Source: Rhizoctonia solani (taxonomy: Eukaryota > Basidiomycota > Agaricomycetes > Cantharellales > Ceratobasidiaceae). Taken from it: 64,000 nucleotides of DNA. This document shows positions 45,153-56,453 of this stretch, one piece after another. The DNA lies in contig NC_057375.1 in assembly GCF_016906535.1 (NCBI RefSeq), forward strand, positions 1 through 64,000, given 5' to 3'. The notes below the pieces were generated by a model. That model saw nothing but the letters and a program-made list of their open reading frames with translations. It searched no databases and was not told the origin of the DNA. Numbering within the stretch: position 1 is the first letter of the stretch; the number at the start of each line of letters is the position of its first letter. Made by a program: the position numbers and the translations under genes.

Positions 45153-45720
45153 TGTTGTACGCCAACTGTAAGGTTGGGTACATGCTAGTGGGCGGGCGCT
45201 TGTGGCCGTACTACTACACTTGCTTATGTAATCTAACTGAATAAGGCTAACTACTGAACTAACTAAGTTGCTTAAGGCAACAACTTAATTAACTACTGCT
45301 GGTGCAGAGGGGCCAGAGGGGAGGTGTGGTAGGTAAGATAGGAGGGTAAGTGGCTTCTGACTATGTGGGCCAGCTACTTAGCTGGCTGGATACCTTCTCT
45401 AATGGGTAAGAGACAAGGTAAAATCAACTTGGGGTCTCCAAGCAATTTTCCTGCTGTTTATATAGACAAGTGAGGAGTATGTACATGGTCAATGCGCATG
45501 AGAAAGGAAGAGTCTATATGAAAAGAGAAGTGCGCTGCGGGCTGCGCAGGAGCATGGATTTCTTCTAAGCGCCCTTGGCACAGCATCTTGGCGCGGCATC
45601 TCGGCATAATAAGCGCCAAGATCACGTGATTGAAAAACATAAGATAAAGAGTCCGTAAAAAATACTAAAAATAATAGGAAAATTGTCCAATTCTAATGGT
45701 ATAATTCTTGGGAGTGTACA
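45153..45720 (-). mobile_element. Family C solo LTR (568 bp)
   Basis: TGTTGTACGCCAACTG ... TTGGGAGTGTACA, flanked by exact CTTAA duplications (45148-45152 and 45721-45725). It keeps GC-rich segments (GGCGCGGCATC, GCGCTGCGGGCTGCGC) that are partly TpG/CpA-decayed in other copies, so it may be one of the younger ones. Confidence 0.88.
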
Positions 45721-45725
45721 CTTAA

Positions 45726-46409
45726 GGCTCTCAGAACCCTCCTTATAATTCAAGAGGGAAGGGAATAGCCAGTACATGTACAAACACAAAAACAAAGATA
45801 AGGTCACATGACCAAAGATAAGAAAGACATGATCACATGACTCAAGGTCATGTGATTAGATTACATATCAAGTGCTCAGTGCCTAAATAGCATAAAGATG
45901 CATATATCCATAAATCCTCATGGAAATGGCGCATATATTCACCATTTCTTTGACTTAGTGGATTCTGAGGTGGTCACACCTCTAGGGCATGACAGCTTGC
46001 AGCAAGCAACAAAACATCTGAGCCCATGCTTATTTGCAATGTACCACACTTGACATGGGGTAACATTATGAAGATGCATGGAAATTGATAAATAAGATTC
46101 AAAGGGTGGCAGCAAAGGGCACAGATGAATGTATGCTGAGTACAAGTTGAGAATTTGTGAGGGCAGCCAGAACAAGGCAGTGAATGGAGGGAACAAAGTT
46201 TGGCAGCACAGGCAACAATTTTATAAGCTACAGCAGGCTTTACACCAGTAATGCCATATATTTCTGGGTATGTCTTCTTCTAAGCCTGTAGAGTCACAAT
46301 CCACATTTGAAGCTCAGGCACAAGCTCCTTTCCACGTGTACAAGGCATGATGAGGGTGTGTAAGAATATCAATATGCTCACATGACTTTTTTCCAAACTT
46401 TTGTCACAC
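45726..46409. other. Noncoding stretch with several ATGATCACATGAC-like words
   Basis: No gene recognised. A short ORF on the minus strand (45939-46196) shows no domain. Confidence 0.3.
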
Positions 46410-46642
46410 TAGTACATACCTAGTCACTTAGGCTTAAGTAACATTAGTCTAAAGGTACTACATAACCAACCCTTGCACTTCATAGTTGCTAGATATGTTA
46501 GGAGTTTCCTGATAAACCTAGCATATATTGTGCATATATTGTGCGCATATATTCTGATATTTAACACTAGTTCTTGGTTATTCCCATATACATTTTGTAT
46601 ATAGTGATTCTTTCTTACTCCCTACCTACACAACTCTTCACA
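46410..46642 (-). mobile_element. 5' fragment of a family A LTR
   Basis: Reverse complement of the first ~230 bp of the family A LTR, ending CACAACTCTTCACA, which corresponds to the LTR start. The rest is absent. Confidence 0.8.
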
Positions 46643-47317
46643 CATGCTCTGTTTGGCCATTAGTACATGAATTTGATCAATGTTTGCAAATTGGCATGAT
46701 ATGTATATGGATCAACATGGAAACACATGGTTCCTGTCACAACTAAGCTCGGACCTATGATACAAGGGGCTTAAAGTCCGTGGCCCTATCACCAATGGAC
46801 TATGAGAACAAGAGGGGCAACAAAGGCCCAGGGGGTATGATGTAGGGTAGAGGGCAACAAAGGCCTGGTGAGTGATGCTTAAGTAAAGTGCACTAGGCTC
46901 AACAAGGGAGCAGGGCAATGGGTAGGTAAGAACTCAGGTGAATTGACAAAGAGGTCAAGTCTTGCTGTTTAGCGGCAACTTGACCTGGCTTATATACATG
47001 GAGAAAGCCACATCAAAACAACAGTACTAAATAGTGAGTCATTTACAATTTCACATCATATATCAAATATATCATGTGATCTTGATGAGTCATAAATATA
47101 TACCAGAAAAGGAAACTATCTCGGAAAAAAGGTAGAAAATAGTATAAAATCATGTCATGCCAATGAAGGTCATGACAGTTCCTTGGTGGAATCTCATTTT
47201 CAGGGTTGGTTATCCAACAGGTTCAGGCAGAAAAACACAATTAGATTTAAGATTCTGCTCAACCCCCTTGAGCCAGACCCCTATAATAGGGGGTAAACCA
47301 CAGAAAGTGAGGGGGCT
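46643..47317. repeat. Copy of the 17.6-kb inverted-repeat element, split by a solo LTR
   Basis: CATGCTCTGTTTGGCCATTAG and ATGATATGTATATGGATCAAC on the left, and GGTGGAATCTCATTTTCAGG and TTGAGCCAGACCCCTATA on the right, match 17635-17985. Confidence 0.65.
46735..47177. mobile_element. Solo LTR, B-like family (443 bp)
   Basis: TGTCACAACTAAGCTC ... GAAGGTCATGACA, flanked by exact GTTCC (46730-46734 and 47178-47182). It shares only the ATGACA end with family B and is otherwise distinct. Confidence 0.85.
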
Positions 47318-47886
47318 TGTTGTAGACACACTCAATACCATGAAAATTATTCCAATTTTCTCAAATCTAAACAGACATAAACAGACAACATTTTCAATCA
47401 TGTGACTTTGGGGTTTATGTCATACCCTAAGCACCTTGCCATGTCCCCTCCACACTTACTCAGCAAATGTAGCCACCTCCACCTTGATAACATCATAGGT
47501 GACACATATACATGAGTAAGGCTGCTGATGGAGTGGGGTTCTTATTTAAAACACCATATGTAATTAGCACTGCCTTGACAGAACATAAGGAGGGCAATTG
47601 ACCATGTAATCCCCAGGTCAATTACCTCTTGTTGTATTCCTCCACTTGTACACAGGGCCTTACAGCCTGGGTTCACTTAGTTACTCAGCACTCAGACCAT
47701 TCCACACCACCTTAAGTGGTTTTGTTGCTGTAGATAGGTAGTTAGCTGTTGCCTTAAGCAACTTAGTTACTGTAGTTTAGTTGATTGTTGCTGTTGTATA
47801 GCTCCTCACTGCCTTATGCAGTTTCTCTCTTGTACCCTGCAGCCACAAGTGCCAGACCCATGCCATTGTAGACCACATCTAGGACA
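47318..47886 (-). mobile_element. Family D LTR (inverted, 569 bp)
   Basis: TGTTGTAGACACACTC ... CATCTAGGACA. The flanks GGGCT and GTGTG do not match, so it may be rearranged or one end of a lost longer element. Confidence 0.65.
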
Positions 47887-48685
47887 GTGTGGCACAAATG
47901 TAAATAAGTGGGTTACCCCATAGAATTGTCCCAGGGGGTTACTTCCCCAAAGTAAACATGGGTTTCCTGGTTAGTTTAAGGGGGTTTCTTTTCACTGGTA
48001 TCTTAGGGAAGCTGTATCTCAACAATAGCACACCTGTTTGACACATTCTGAAGCTTAATTGACTTTGGATGAGTAGCATTGTATTGTAGTGCAGACAGGT
48101 TCATGGTAAGCTGTCTTCTCCCAATGCTGAGAATTTTGCTGTTGGACCCCATTCCCAGGTTTTCTCTAAAACTTTGCACACAGCAATCTATTAGGTAGCA
48201 CACCATGTATTACACTTGATGGTCAGAAAACCTGCCTGTATGCTCTGTGCTGAAGAAACACTGGGTGGCTCTTTTCATTTGGTTGTTAGTCCATATATAC
48301 ACCTACCAATACTGAGTGTTGCTGAGGCCCAAACAATGTTAATTTCTTATTTTTATCTTAATCAAGCTATAGATTCATATTGGGTTGAAAAGACAGCAAT
48401 GAACGCGTCAGATTATACTTCAGCCTGAATTCCACAATGCTATGGGAAGGACCGTGGGAAAACGGAGCGCTTGATCCAACCATGAGACGTAAACCGGTGG
48501 TATGTATTTTCAACATGTAGCAACAAGCGTCAACCAAAAGCAAGGGGCAACACTGTATCAGCTTATTACATCAATACAAACATTTATCTGGCTTGTTTCA
48601 AGCAAATGAAGCATCTGAGCCCAGGTTATTGTGATGAGGACGATTAACCTTGATGCTCCAAAAATTGTAGCAATACTTCAATAGA
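47887..48685. other. Noncoding stretch
   Basis: No gene or repeat recognised. It lies downstream of the minus-strand protease gene. Confidence 0.3.
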
Positions 48686-49697
48686 CTAAATGGCATATAA
48701 AAGTAACCGCCCTCCCCAGTGTGCTCCCCATGAGTTCCGGATGATAAATTGTTTCTCGCTCTTGATGTATCCAACTGCCATCAAAGAGTGATTATGTGGC
48801 TTCTTATCCTTCAACTGTTTGGCTGTTAGTTTTTCTATTGAGTGAAGTGAGTTACTTGTATGAGCGCCTGGGACAAAACAAAGACGTACTAGGGACCCAT
48901 GTCCGGTCTCTGAAACCTGTGTACCCTTAATAACATCACAATGACTCATGCCAAAGACAAACGGAATGCCTTTGTCCAAACACTGCATCAGTTGCTTTGA
49001 CAAACTGATTGGACCCTTCGGATCAAACTTTGCGTATTGTACGGCAGTGTGATCATAGGAGTGTTTCGTCGCAGCAGCCGAGGGGAGCCTCCGCCTTGGC
49101 ACCTGTTACAAAGTAAAGAGTCTTCTTGTTGTATTTGCACACTTCATACAACCAGTCCTCTTCCAAGCAGACTCCACCCTTGTTTTTTGGACTAACGGAC
49201 TTAATAGCATTTCGCAATGAAACGCCAATGTTTTTCTTTACCGCGTCATGAGTCCCCGCACGCTGCTCAAGTTTGCGGCTCTTGTACCAGATGAATAGTC
49301 TTGATGGCAAAAAGTGGGGGAGGTTCTGCTGCATCACAGAGAACTCAAATGCGGCAGCCACAGCGTGGGAGGTACAGGAGCCCATTTGCCCTTGGTCATA
49401 GACAGGTGGACATAAATGTCGTAGGTCTACATAAGCGCTTAGACGATGCTTTGAATCATACTTGAAGTGATGATCGCAAGCATCATGACGGTCAGGACGG
49501 GCACGGAGATGGCGAGGAGGAGGAGCCCATTCCTCGCCAAGGGAGCCTTCGCCGACTTTGTCTTTGTCTTCATCGTCTTCATCGTCTTCATTGTCTTCGT
49601 CGTCTTTGTCTTTGTCTTCTCCATCGCTTTCGTCGTCCTCATCCACATGGCTATTGTTGTTGTCGCTATCATCCCGTATCCTCGAGTCTACATACAA
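48686..49697 (-). pseudogene. Papain-family (C1A) cysteine protease, frameshifted
   Basis: C1A peptidases cleave peptide bonds with a Cys-His-Asn site. The minus strand encodes an acidic Asp/Glu-rich linker (about 49680-49560), then YVDLRHLCPPVYDQGQMGSC with the catalytic Cys at GSC and the oxyanion Gln in DQGQ (near 49370). The His follows in NHSLMAVGY (near 48790), and the Asn in IIRNSWGAHWGG (near 48740). The residue after Cys is Thr, not the usual Trp. It has no signal peptide or typical papain propeptide. The two halves are in different frames and meet in a CCCC run near 49090. Dropping one C would join them, so this is a frameshift or a sequencing error. No in-frame ATG precedes the catalytic part, and a solo LTR lies 48 bp upstream. 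The GC-richer composition differs from its surroundings. Confidence 0.75.
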
Positions 49698-49745
49698 TAT
49701 TCAATTTAAGCTTTAGGCTTTGCAGAGTGTACCTACTCCATCCCT

Positions 49746-50198
49746 TGTCATGAGCCTTACCTCCTGACATGATTATGTGCTGCCTGTCACCTCCTTCATC
49801 CCCCAGTGTATTTGTCTGGGGACTCATCTGTATCCATCTGATCTGTTTGCATAGTTCCTATCTTCCATGTTTGTACTCTTCCCTCTTCCTTCTTCCCCTC
49901 TTGCACTTAGCCCGGACTTATTCCGCTCTAAGTGCTTCTATCTTGCTTATCTTGCTGCGCACCGGTCCGGTTCAATGTGTAGAGCTTCCAAGCCATATGC
50001 TCCATCTTGCTTCCAAGTTATGCGGCCCGGACACCATCCCTTCTCATGTATCTACCCCTTTTCCACTTTGTTATAAAAGAAGACTGTGAATTGCCTTGGA
50101 AACCCCAAGAACAATTCACCTTGTTGATTTCCCACTCTCTCATCTGTGTGAATCATCTCAACATCTCTCAAGCAATCATTTCCCTCTTGGTTGTGACA
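49746..50198 (+). mobile_element. Solo LTR, family E (453 bp)
   Basis: TGTCATGAGCCTTACC ... TTGGTTGTGACA, flanked by exact TCCCT (49741-49745 and 50199-50203). Same family as the 5' LTR at 24069. It lies head-to-head with the protease gene and may have displaced its promoter and first exon. Confidence 0.9.
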
Positions 50199-50333
50199 TC
50201 CCTGTTATTTGGATGCTGATGTTCAGGCACCTGGTGTGAATTTTGTTGGGTTGCACCAAAAGCGCCGCTACAACCCAAAGCTGTAGATCAGATGCAACCG
50301 CTTGAGGTAGCCCGCAGCGACTCACCCAATTGA

Positions 50334-50550
50334 TCAAAGCATTCCGGCAGTAGTGCTCCCAGCGCCTTCAACCAGAGCCTTGTTTGCGTCGAAGACACCA
50401 TCAGCAAGGCTCTTGACCGGGCTGGGCAGGATCTTGCTAACGCCTACAGCATTGAGGATGCCGTTGTGGGTGCTGAGCGACGTCAATTGCCTTTCCTCCT
50501 AGCTTGGAGTGATCCTCAGTGGCATCTGCAAGAATGTTGAAGAAAGACAT
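50334..50550 (-). pseudogene. Small hypothetical protein with a frameshift
   Basis: The minus strand reads MSFFNILADATEDHSKLGG from an ATG at 50550. In a shifted frame it continues with STHNGILNAVGVSKILPSPV and KSLADGVFDANKALVEGAGS to a stop at 50334. The two parts look like one short helical protein of about 70 residues, broken by a 1-2 nt shift near 50490. Codon use is GC-richer than the surrounding repeats. Family not recognised. Confidence 0.4.
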
Positions 50551-50929
50551 TGGGATGGTGTTATGAGCAAGTTGAACAATGAAGGAATAGGAAAAAGATT
50601 CCAAGCTGTGGTAGTACGACCCAAGCCCTTTCGTATTTATCTGAGTTGAGGCACACAAGGCCGGGAAAAAGGGACTTGGGCGATATTAAAGGAGAGCTCA
50701 CAGGGCTATGATCTGCCAAGGTAAGTGAGGAGTTTGAACCTCGTGTTGTCTGGCACATGCACCGCATGGGACTGGTGCATTTCACTCGGCGTCTGGCCAG
50801 ATTTTCCAACAGAAGGTTGTGAGCTGCTGTGCCTAGCCTTATTTCACATTTCATGGACGTCTCATAGCTTATTTGGGCAGCACATCTACACGCCTCCGAG
50901 CCATGCTAACATTTTCACTACCATATATA

Positions 50930-51135
50930 CTCTACGGGGCCCCCAAATCTCGGGAGCGCTCCGGGACTCGCTATTGTCTGCGAGCATTCCGGAGCGTTTG
51001 GTATGACGCTCGGAAGTGCTTGTGGAGTGCTCCCAAGTGCTCGCCGAGCAATCTAGATCCGTCGTATCCTAACGAGGAGGCGTCCAAAACCGGAGCACTC
51101 CAGAGCGCTCCCGGGTTTTTGGGGCCCCCGTAGAG
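50930..51135. mobile_element. GC-rich MITE, about 206 bp
   Basis: Left end CTCTACGGGGCCCCCAAA and right end TTTTTGGGGCCCCCGTAGAG are near-complementary. Inside lie further complementary words (CGGGAGCGCTCCGG and CCAGAGCGCTCCCGG). Flanked by TATA on both sides, so a TA or longer duplication is possible. It is much richer in CpG than its surroundings. Confidence 0.8.
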
Positions 51136-52990
51136 TATATTCTGTTGCTTATATACATTAGTAAGCGCTTGTTTTGAGCGTATTGTTATATCCAATGTTT
51201 TTGATGCTGCTCTGCGAATTGAGTCATCTATGCAGTATCTTTTATACATATAATGACATCTATAGCTCAATCCGCGGTTGAAGGAACCAAAGAAAGACTC
51301 TATTTGTATCTTAGAATCAAAGGTTATGCAAAGCGCCCTATTCGACCTACAAAGACCTAGGCTCAAAGTCCAGCATCTGTTCATCATGTCTGTTCGAAAA
51401 TTATTGCAGGGGTAACCCATATACATGTGCTCCCAGCACTCAGAGTCCACTGGACAGGGTTGACTGAGGGTGTAAGTTCCAATCAGATACTGAATGAAGT
51501 AGCTAAGTAGTTTGGCTAGGCCTGTCTTAGACTTTGTGTAATAGTCTTTGCTATTCCTGGTTCTATCCAACAGTAGACCAAAATAGTGTCAGTCCAAGAT
51601 TAACCAATGGTAGGTTTTGGAATAAACCTTACTTGTGCCAGCTTTGGCACTGCCTTTAGTGGCTTGCATCTGAGTCTCAAACAATACTTGGGAAGGGGTA
51701 AGACCGCACATAGCCGCTTGTAGAAATCTTGAATTGGATCTTCATCAGCTTTCTGACAAAGACAGTTATGTAGAGTAACTGAAAGGCAGGTGTGGAAGAT
51801 GGACGTATCTGAAGAAGTGTCTACATACCACTATGGGATGGTTATTTTGGTGCTGCATGATCATCACCACACTGCAGATAGACGCCATCAAGTACACCTC
51901 CTCACTTGTGCCCTCAGGTTTACAACAGAATGGGGTGAGAGATTTTGCTCATCAAGTGTGGGTTATTAATGTGTGATCACAATGTCAATACGCCAACTTA
52001 GCCTGTGTGCGCTTGTGGCATGGAGCAATGTATATACAAGTATGGTGAATATGGTACTTGGGACAATGGAATGTATATAAGGATACCAGCATGGAATTGA
52101 AGCAGACCAGGAAGGTGGGGGACCCCTGCAGCCACAGAGCGGCAAGGGTGGAACAGGGATGCCCAACTGTGAGTGAAGGCTTGCCCTGCACTGGCACAAG
52201 GCTATGGGTGGAAGAAACAAAGAAAATTGTGCCAGGAGAAATAAGAGAGGAGGGGGATACCAGGGAGATGCACTGGACCAGGATGAAAACTAGTGGAGCA
52301 AGGTGAGTGTATGGCAAGGGTGGGCACCCTATTGCCAGCTACAAGATGCTGAGGCTTGGGCTGGCCTACCTGGTGGGAGTGACAAAGGGAGTGACAAAGT
52401 GGTTTGAGCTGGTATGACAAGTTTGGCGTGGTTGGCTGCAATGTACCTGGTTTCCTGCCAGTAGCAAAAGTAAGCATCTGATCTTCATCTGCCCATTTTT
52501 TGAACAACTTCAGGGGCAATGCCTCTTAGTAAAGTTTGGTGGTGCCTCCAATGTGGAAAACAGTGCCCCAAAATCTTCTTGAAGCTGTGTTTGCTCCATG
52601 TAGAAAGACATAGAATGTAATAAAAGGTTCTGTAATCAAGTCAAGTGGGTGACTCACCCAATGTATGTGCAGTATGCACAGTATGCACAAGCATACACGT
52701 AAGTCATACCTGTAGAGTTTAAAAGGACCTTGTTCAAGCCCTGAATACTCATCTCATCCCACTCTTGTATTTACTCAGCCATTACTTGTATTTTAATCTA
52801 CCACTTTTATACAGAAATCAAATTTGTACTTCTACACTCCAGATTTTGTTAACCCACAATAGAAAGACTTCAATGGTAAGGTTACAAACACAAACTCCTT
52901 CCTTTTCCTGTGAGGTGCTAGCAAAAACAGTTGGGACTCTTGACCTGCAAGTTGACAAGACAAATCAAATTCTAAGCAAGGGGGTTTCCT
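51136..52990. other. Region without a recognised gene
   Basis: A minus-strand ORF reaching from 51570 into the MITE has about 140 codons before the MITE, with several Cys (YMGYPCNNFRTDMMNRCW). It resembles no family I know. ORFs near 52000-52520 on both strands overlap each other and have no domain. Confidence 0.3.
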
Positions 52991-53206
52991 GATAATATGT
53001 ACATGCATATGACCAGAGCCACTTTTTTGTGCCCACTGTCACATGTTCTGCCCAAAATGTATTGCCTGGATGAGTCTCAATGTACTGTTATGATGCGCTC
53101 ACATAGCCAAAACTCAATAACATTAAGTAAGTTATCAAATACATTGCAAAGTGTAAGAGTTATATACATACAACAGTAAGACAGGCAGGATTCATGAAAA
53201 TTGGGG

Positions 53207-54945
53207 CTACTCAAGCTGTAATCTATCCACACCCAAGCTAATTTGCTCTTCAGTAAGTTCCTGCTTGGTTGGAACAGGCTTGGCAAGATAATCCACCGTT
53301 ATGCGTACACCCAAATGGATGTACGTGTTGCCTAAGCCCAAATCTTCACAGTTGATGTCCTTGAGCTTGGTGTTGGGTATAGGTATACATACTGGGGTTG
53401 GACAATTAGGCTCAATGTTGGGGAACAAGGGGTCAGACTCAGCCAGGACAATTCTGTGTGTCTCCAGCAGCTGGAAATCTTCTCTGGCAAGACTTATTCC
53501 CATGCTGCAGCTGCCAGTTCCATCACTTCTAACTGGCTAATTTTGTAAATGTTTGCAATTCCAGCATTGTTGCAACAAATTGCAAGGTGTGTAAACTGCC
53601 TTTGATATTGAGATTTAAACAAAGCAAGGATTCCAGCATCCATTGGCTGGAGCCAAGGGGTGAGATTCAGGGACAGAAATTTGATGTGAAGACTGGGATA
53701 ATTGGCAGCATTGTGTTTGTGAGAACTTGCATTGTTGCACAAAAGTAGGATGTGGTGTCCCTCACACCCAATTAGTTTGTTCAGATGGTACAAGTAACTA
53801 ACTGTACTTTAATACAACCTTTGCTGTGCATTGAGCAAATAAACTTACTCTTTTCTAAGTTGCTTGTTCATCCAAGCCTGTTTGTTGGATGTGTACCAAA
53901 AGCTGTAAGAGGCAACACTGCAACCTTGCTCAAAGGAGTTGGGATGCTCTGCTTTCCCAATCACAAGCAGAGGCAATTTGTGAGAGCCATCTTGATTCAA
54001 TCCTAACACATACATGATATGCAACTTGTCACCCTTCAGTCCACCTGACTTGTGGGTACCTAGGCCATGTCTTGGAGGCATCCACCAGAATAGACCAGTC
54101 TTGTCAACATTGTACTGGTCCTGCAGAGCATACCAAAGTAATATTGGTAAGAAGTGTTTGCATTCAAACTTGATATACCTTAGGTTGTAGAGGGAAAAGT
54201 CTTGGAAACCTTTTGGAAATATTGTGTTTTTACTGCAACCACTGATCTGTTTGCTGTCATACTTGGAGCTTATATACAGCGCATATGCATGTGCCCACAA
54301 ATTTATAGCCCAATTGGTGATGGCAACCTGAGACCAAGTTTACTGTCTGCCAGACAGTCTCAGGGTCCATATTGCTAAACCAGACTATCTCCCTGGTTTC
54401 TTTGTCTTATATCCTCATTCTCTGTGTATAGGCCTATATATCAGGTACTAAACCTACTAGCAAACTCTCAAAAAGATTGGTGATAGCAACCTGAGACTAA
54501 GTTAACTGCCTGCTGGACAGTTACAGGGTCCATGTCATAAATTTCACACACCTTAGTTTGGTGGTTTTTGTCAAATGTTAGTTGCAATACTTCCTTTATA
54601 TATACTTATGGCTACAAATCACAAGCATCCAGCTTGATCTCTGTTGGTGGTAATGGGTTTCACTTGTAAAAACATGCAGCCAGGTAGGTTTTCTGACTTC
54701 AGCTGCAATTCTGCTCATTGCTAGTATATCACATCCCCAGAAAATTTGTGCAAAAAAATGGATAGAAGTGGGAGGTCAACTTTATTCTGCCATGTACTTC
54801 TTCATCACTCCAGAGATGCATCACTGGTTTTACAATCCAGAAAGCTGCAAGTAGTTTATGTTTTATATTTGACACATATCACTGTCTGATCATCTGTTTT
54901 GATTGGGATTGTCATGTATTTTGCATCCAACAGGCACATAAAGGA
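53207..54945 (-). pseudogene. pogo/Tigger-like DDE transposase and element body
   Basis: Pogo-family transposases (DDE_1) cut and paste TA-flanked elements. Exon 1 ends at 53849 and holds YNVDKTGLFWWM (first Asp), GLNQDGSHKLPLLVIGKAEH and NKQAWMNKQL. A 51-nt intron (53848-53798) joins to exon 2 with HLNKLIGCEGHHILLLCNNA and then LTPWLQPMDAGIL (third Asp). The second catalytic Asp, normally in DNxxSH, is Asn (CNNASSH). A TAA at 53494-53496 stops the frame after AAAAWE, where the conserved CWRHTEL follows. The N-terminal DNA-binding domain is not clear. Upstream, 54300-54540 holds 160-bp tandem units and 54560-54945 noncoding element sequence shared with 14357-15235. Both the Asn and the stop make it inactive. 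Confidence 0.8.
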
Positions 54946-55291
54946 TTACCTTTAGATTGTGCAATTATGATTTCTCTTGTAGTAATCAACAACCCATGTC
55001 TGGGATTACTGCAATATCAAGTTGAGCACACCCAAATACCAAATGCTTTTGAATTGTACCTAAGACATCACCTGGGTGTAATACTCAGAAGTATGGTACT
55101 TGCACTGTACAGAGCTTCAGATCAAATATGCAAACTGGTAATTATGTATTTGCACCTTCACTCAGGTGAAAGTCTTGCAATAGACTGCATGTTTTGTGTT
55201 ATGTATCACATAATATTTCATCCACAGCTCACCATCCACCATGATCTGCATATATCTGACTTTCTGATTTAATGGCCATGTTTCTTATTTC
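54946..55291. other. Noncoding stretch
   Basis: One 101-codon plus-strand ORF (54967-55272) starts with ATG but has no recognised domain or matching repeat. Confidence 0.3.
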
Positions 55292-56448
55292 TGTCCTAGA
55301 CGTCTGTTGGGACATTGAGGGCATGGGTGCTTGTGGCCAGGTGGTACAGTGAGAAGACTGCTTAAGGCATTGACAAGCTACCCTACAACAACTGACTAAG
55401 TATCTACAGAGGCCAGAGCCCTACAGGCAACAACCAGCTATGTATCTTCATTGAGAGAGCTGCTTAAGGTGGTGTACTGAGTAAGTAGCTAGGTGTTACT
55501 GGGCTTAAGGCCCTTGTACAGTTTGTAGGATGCAGCAGGAGGTAATCAACCTGGGTGTTACCATGGTTGGTTGTCCTCCTTATATATCACTGAGGTGACT
55601 AATTACAAATACAATGTATGTGAGAACAGAAGCCCTTAATATACAAATAAGAACCCTGCTCTGACTGTGGCCTTACTCATGCATACATGTCACTGGCATG
55701 TCATAGTGACATCATCAGGTGGAGGTGGCTACATGTGCTGAGTAAGTGCAGATGGGGAGTGGCTTAGCGCTTAGTGTATGATATAAGCGCCAATGTCACT
55801 GTTACAACCCCCTAACATATACCATTGGATTTGCACAATTTTTCCATTATTTTTAGTATTTTTACGGACTCTTTATCTTTACTTTTTCAATCACGTGATC
55901 TCGGCGCTTAATACGCCAAGATGCCACGCCAAGATGCCGTGCCAAGGGCGCTTAGGAGAAATCCATGCTTCTGCGCAGCCTGCAGCATGCTTCTTATTTT
56001 CATTATGTCCTTCCTTTCTCATGCGCACAGACCATGTAGATAGTGTGCTTGTCTATATATACAGCAGGAAAATTGCTTGGGAACACAAAGCTGATTTTAC
56101 CTTGTCTCATATCCATTGAGGAGGGATCCCCAGCCAGCTAAGTAGCTGGCCCCATAGTAGTCCAGAAGTTAACCCCTTTACCTGTGCTCACCACACCTCC
56201 AGGCCTAAGGCCCCCTTGTCACTAGAACCCAGTAGAAGTCTGCCCTAAGCGGTAGTAGTATAGCCTTAATTAGATAGTTAGATTAGCTGCGTCTGTAGTA
56301 GTACGGCCTCAAGTGCCCGCTCCCACTAGCAAGTACCCACCTTACAGTGGTGTACAACAGTCACATGATCAAAAGTGTTCTTAGTTTGCCTTTGTTTAAG
56401 TTTGAGAAAATAGGGAATAATTCCCTTGGTATATGTGTGTCTACAACA
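55292..56448 (+). mobile_element. Family D solo LTR, interrupted by family C
   Basis: TGTCCTAGACGTCTG ... GTGTCTACAACA, flanked by exact ATTTC (55287-55291 and 56449-56453). Without the nested LTR it is about 592 bp. Confidence 0.88.
55800..56359 (+). mobile_element. Family C solo LTR (560 bp) nested in family D
   Basis: TGTTACAACCCCCTAAC ... GTGGTGTACAACA, flanked by exact GTCAC (55795-55799 and 56360-56364). Joining the flanks restores the D LTR. Confidence 0.9.
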
Positions 56449-56453
56449 ATTTC

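Noticed and set aside
47318..47886. TSD for the inverted family D LTR
   Set aside because: The flanks GGGCT and GTGTG do not match under any one-base shift I tried.
49467..49709. Plus-strand ORF rich in Val, Phe and Ile resembling a membrane protein
   Set aside because: It is the antisense of the Asp/Glu-rich linker of the protease gene; antisense GAC/GAA codons read as Val and Phe.
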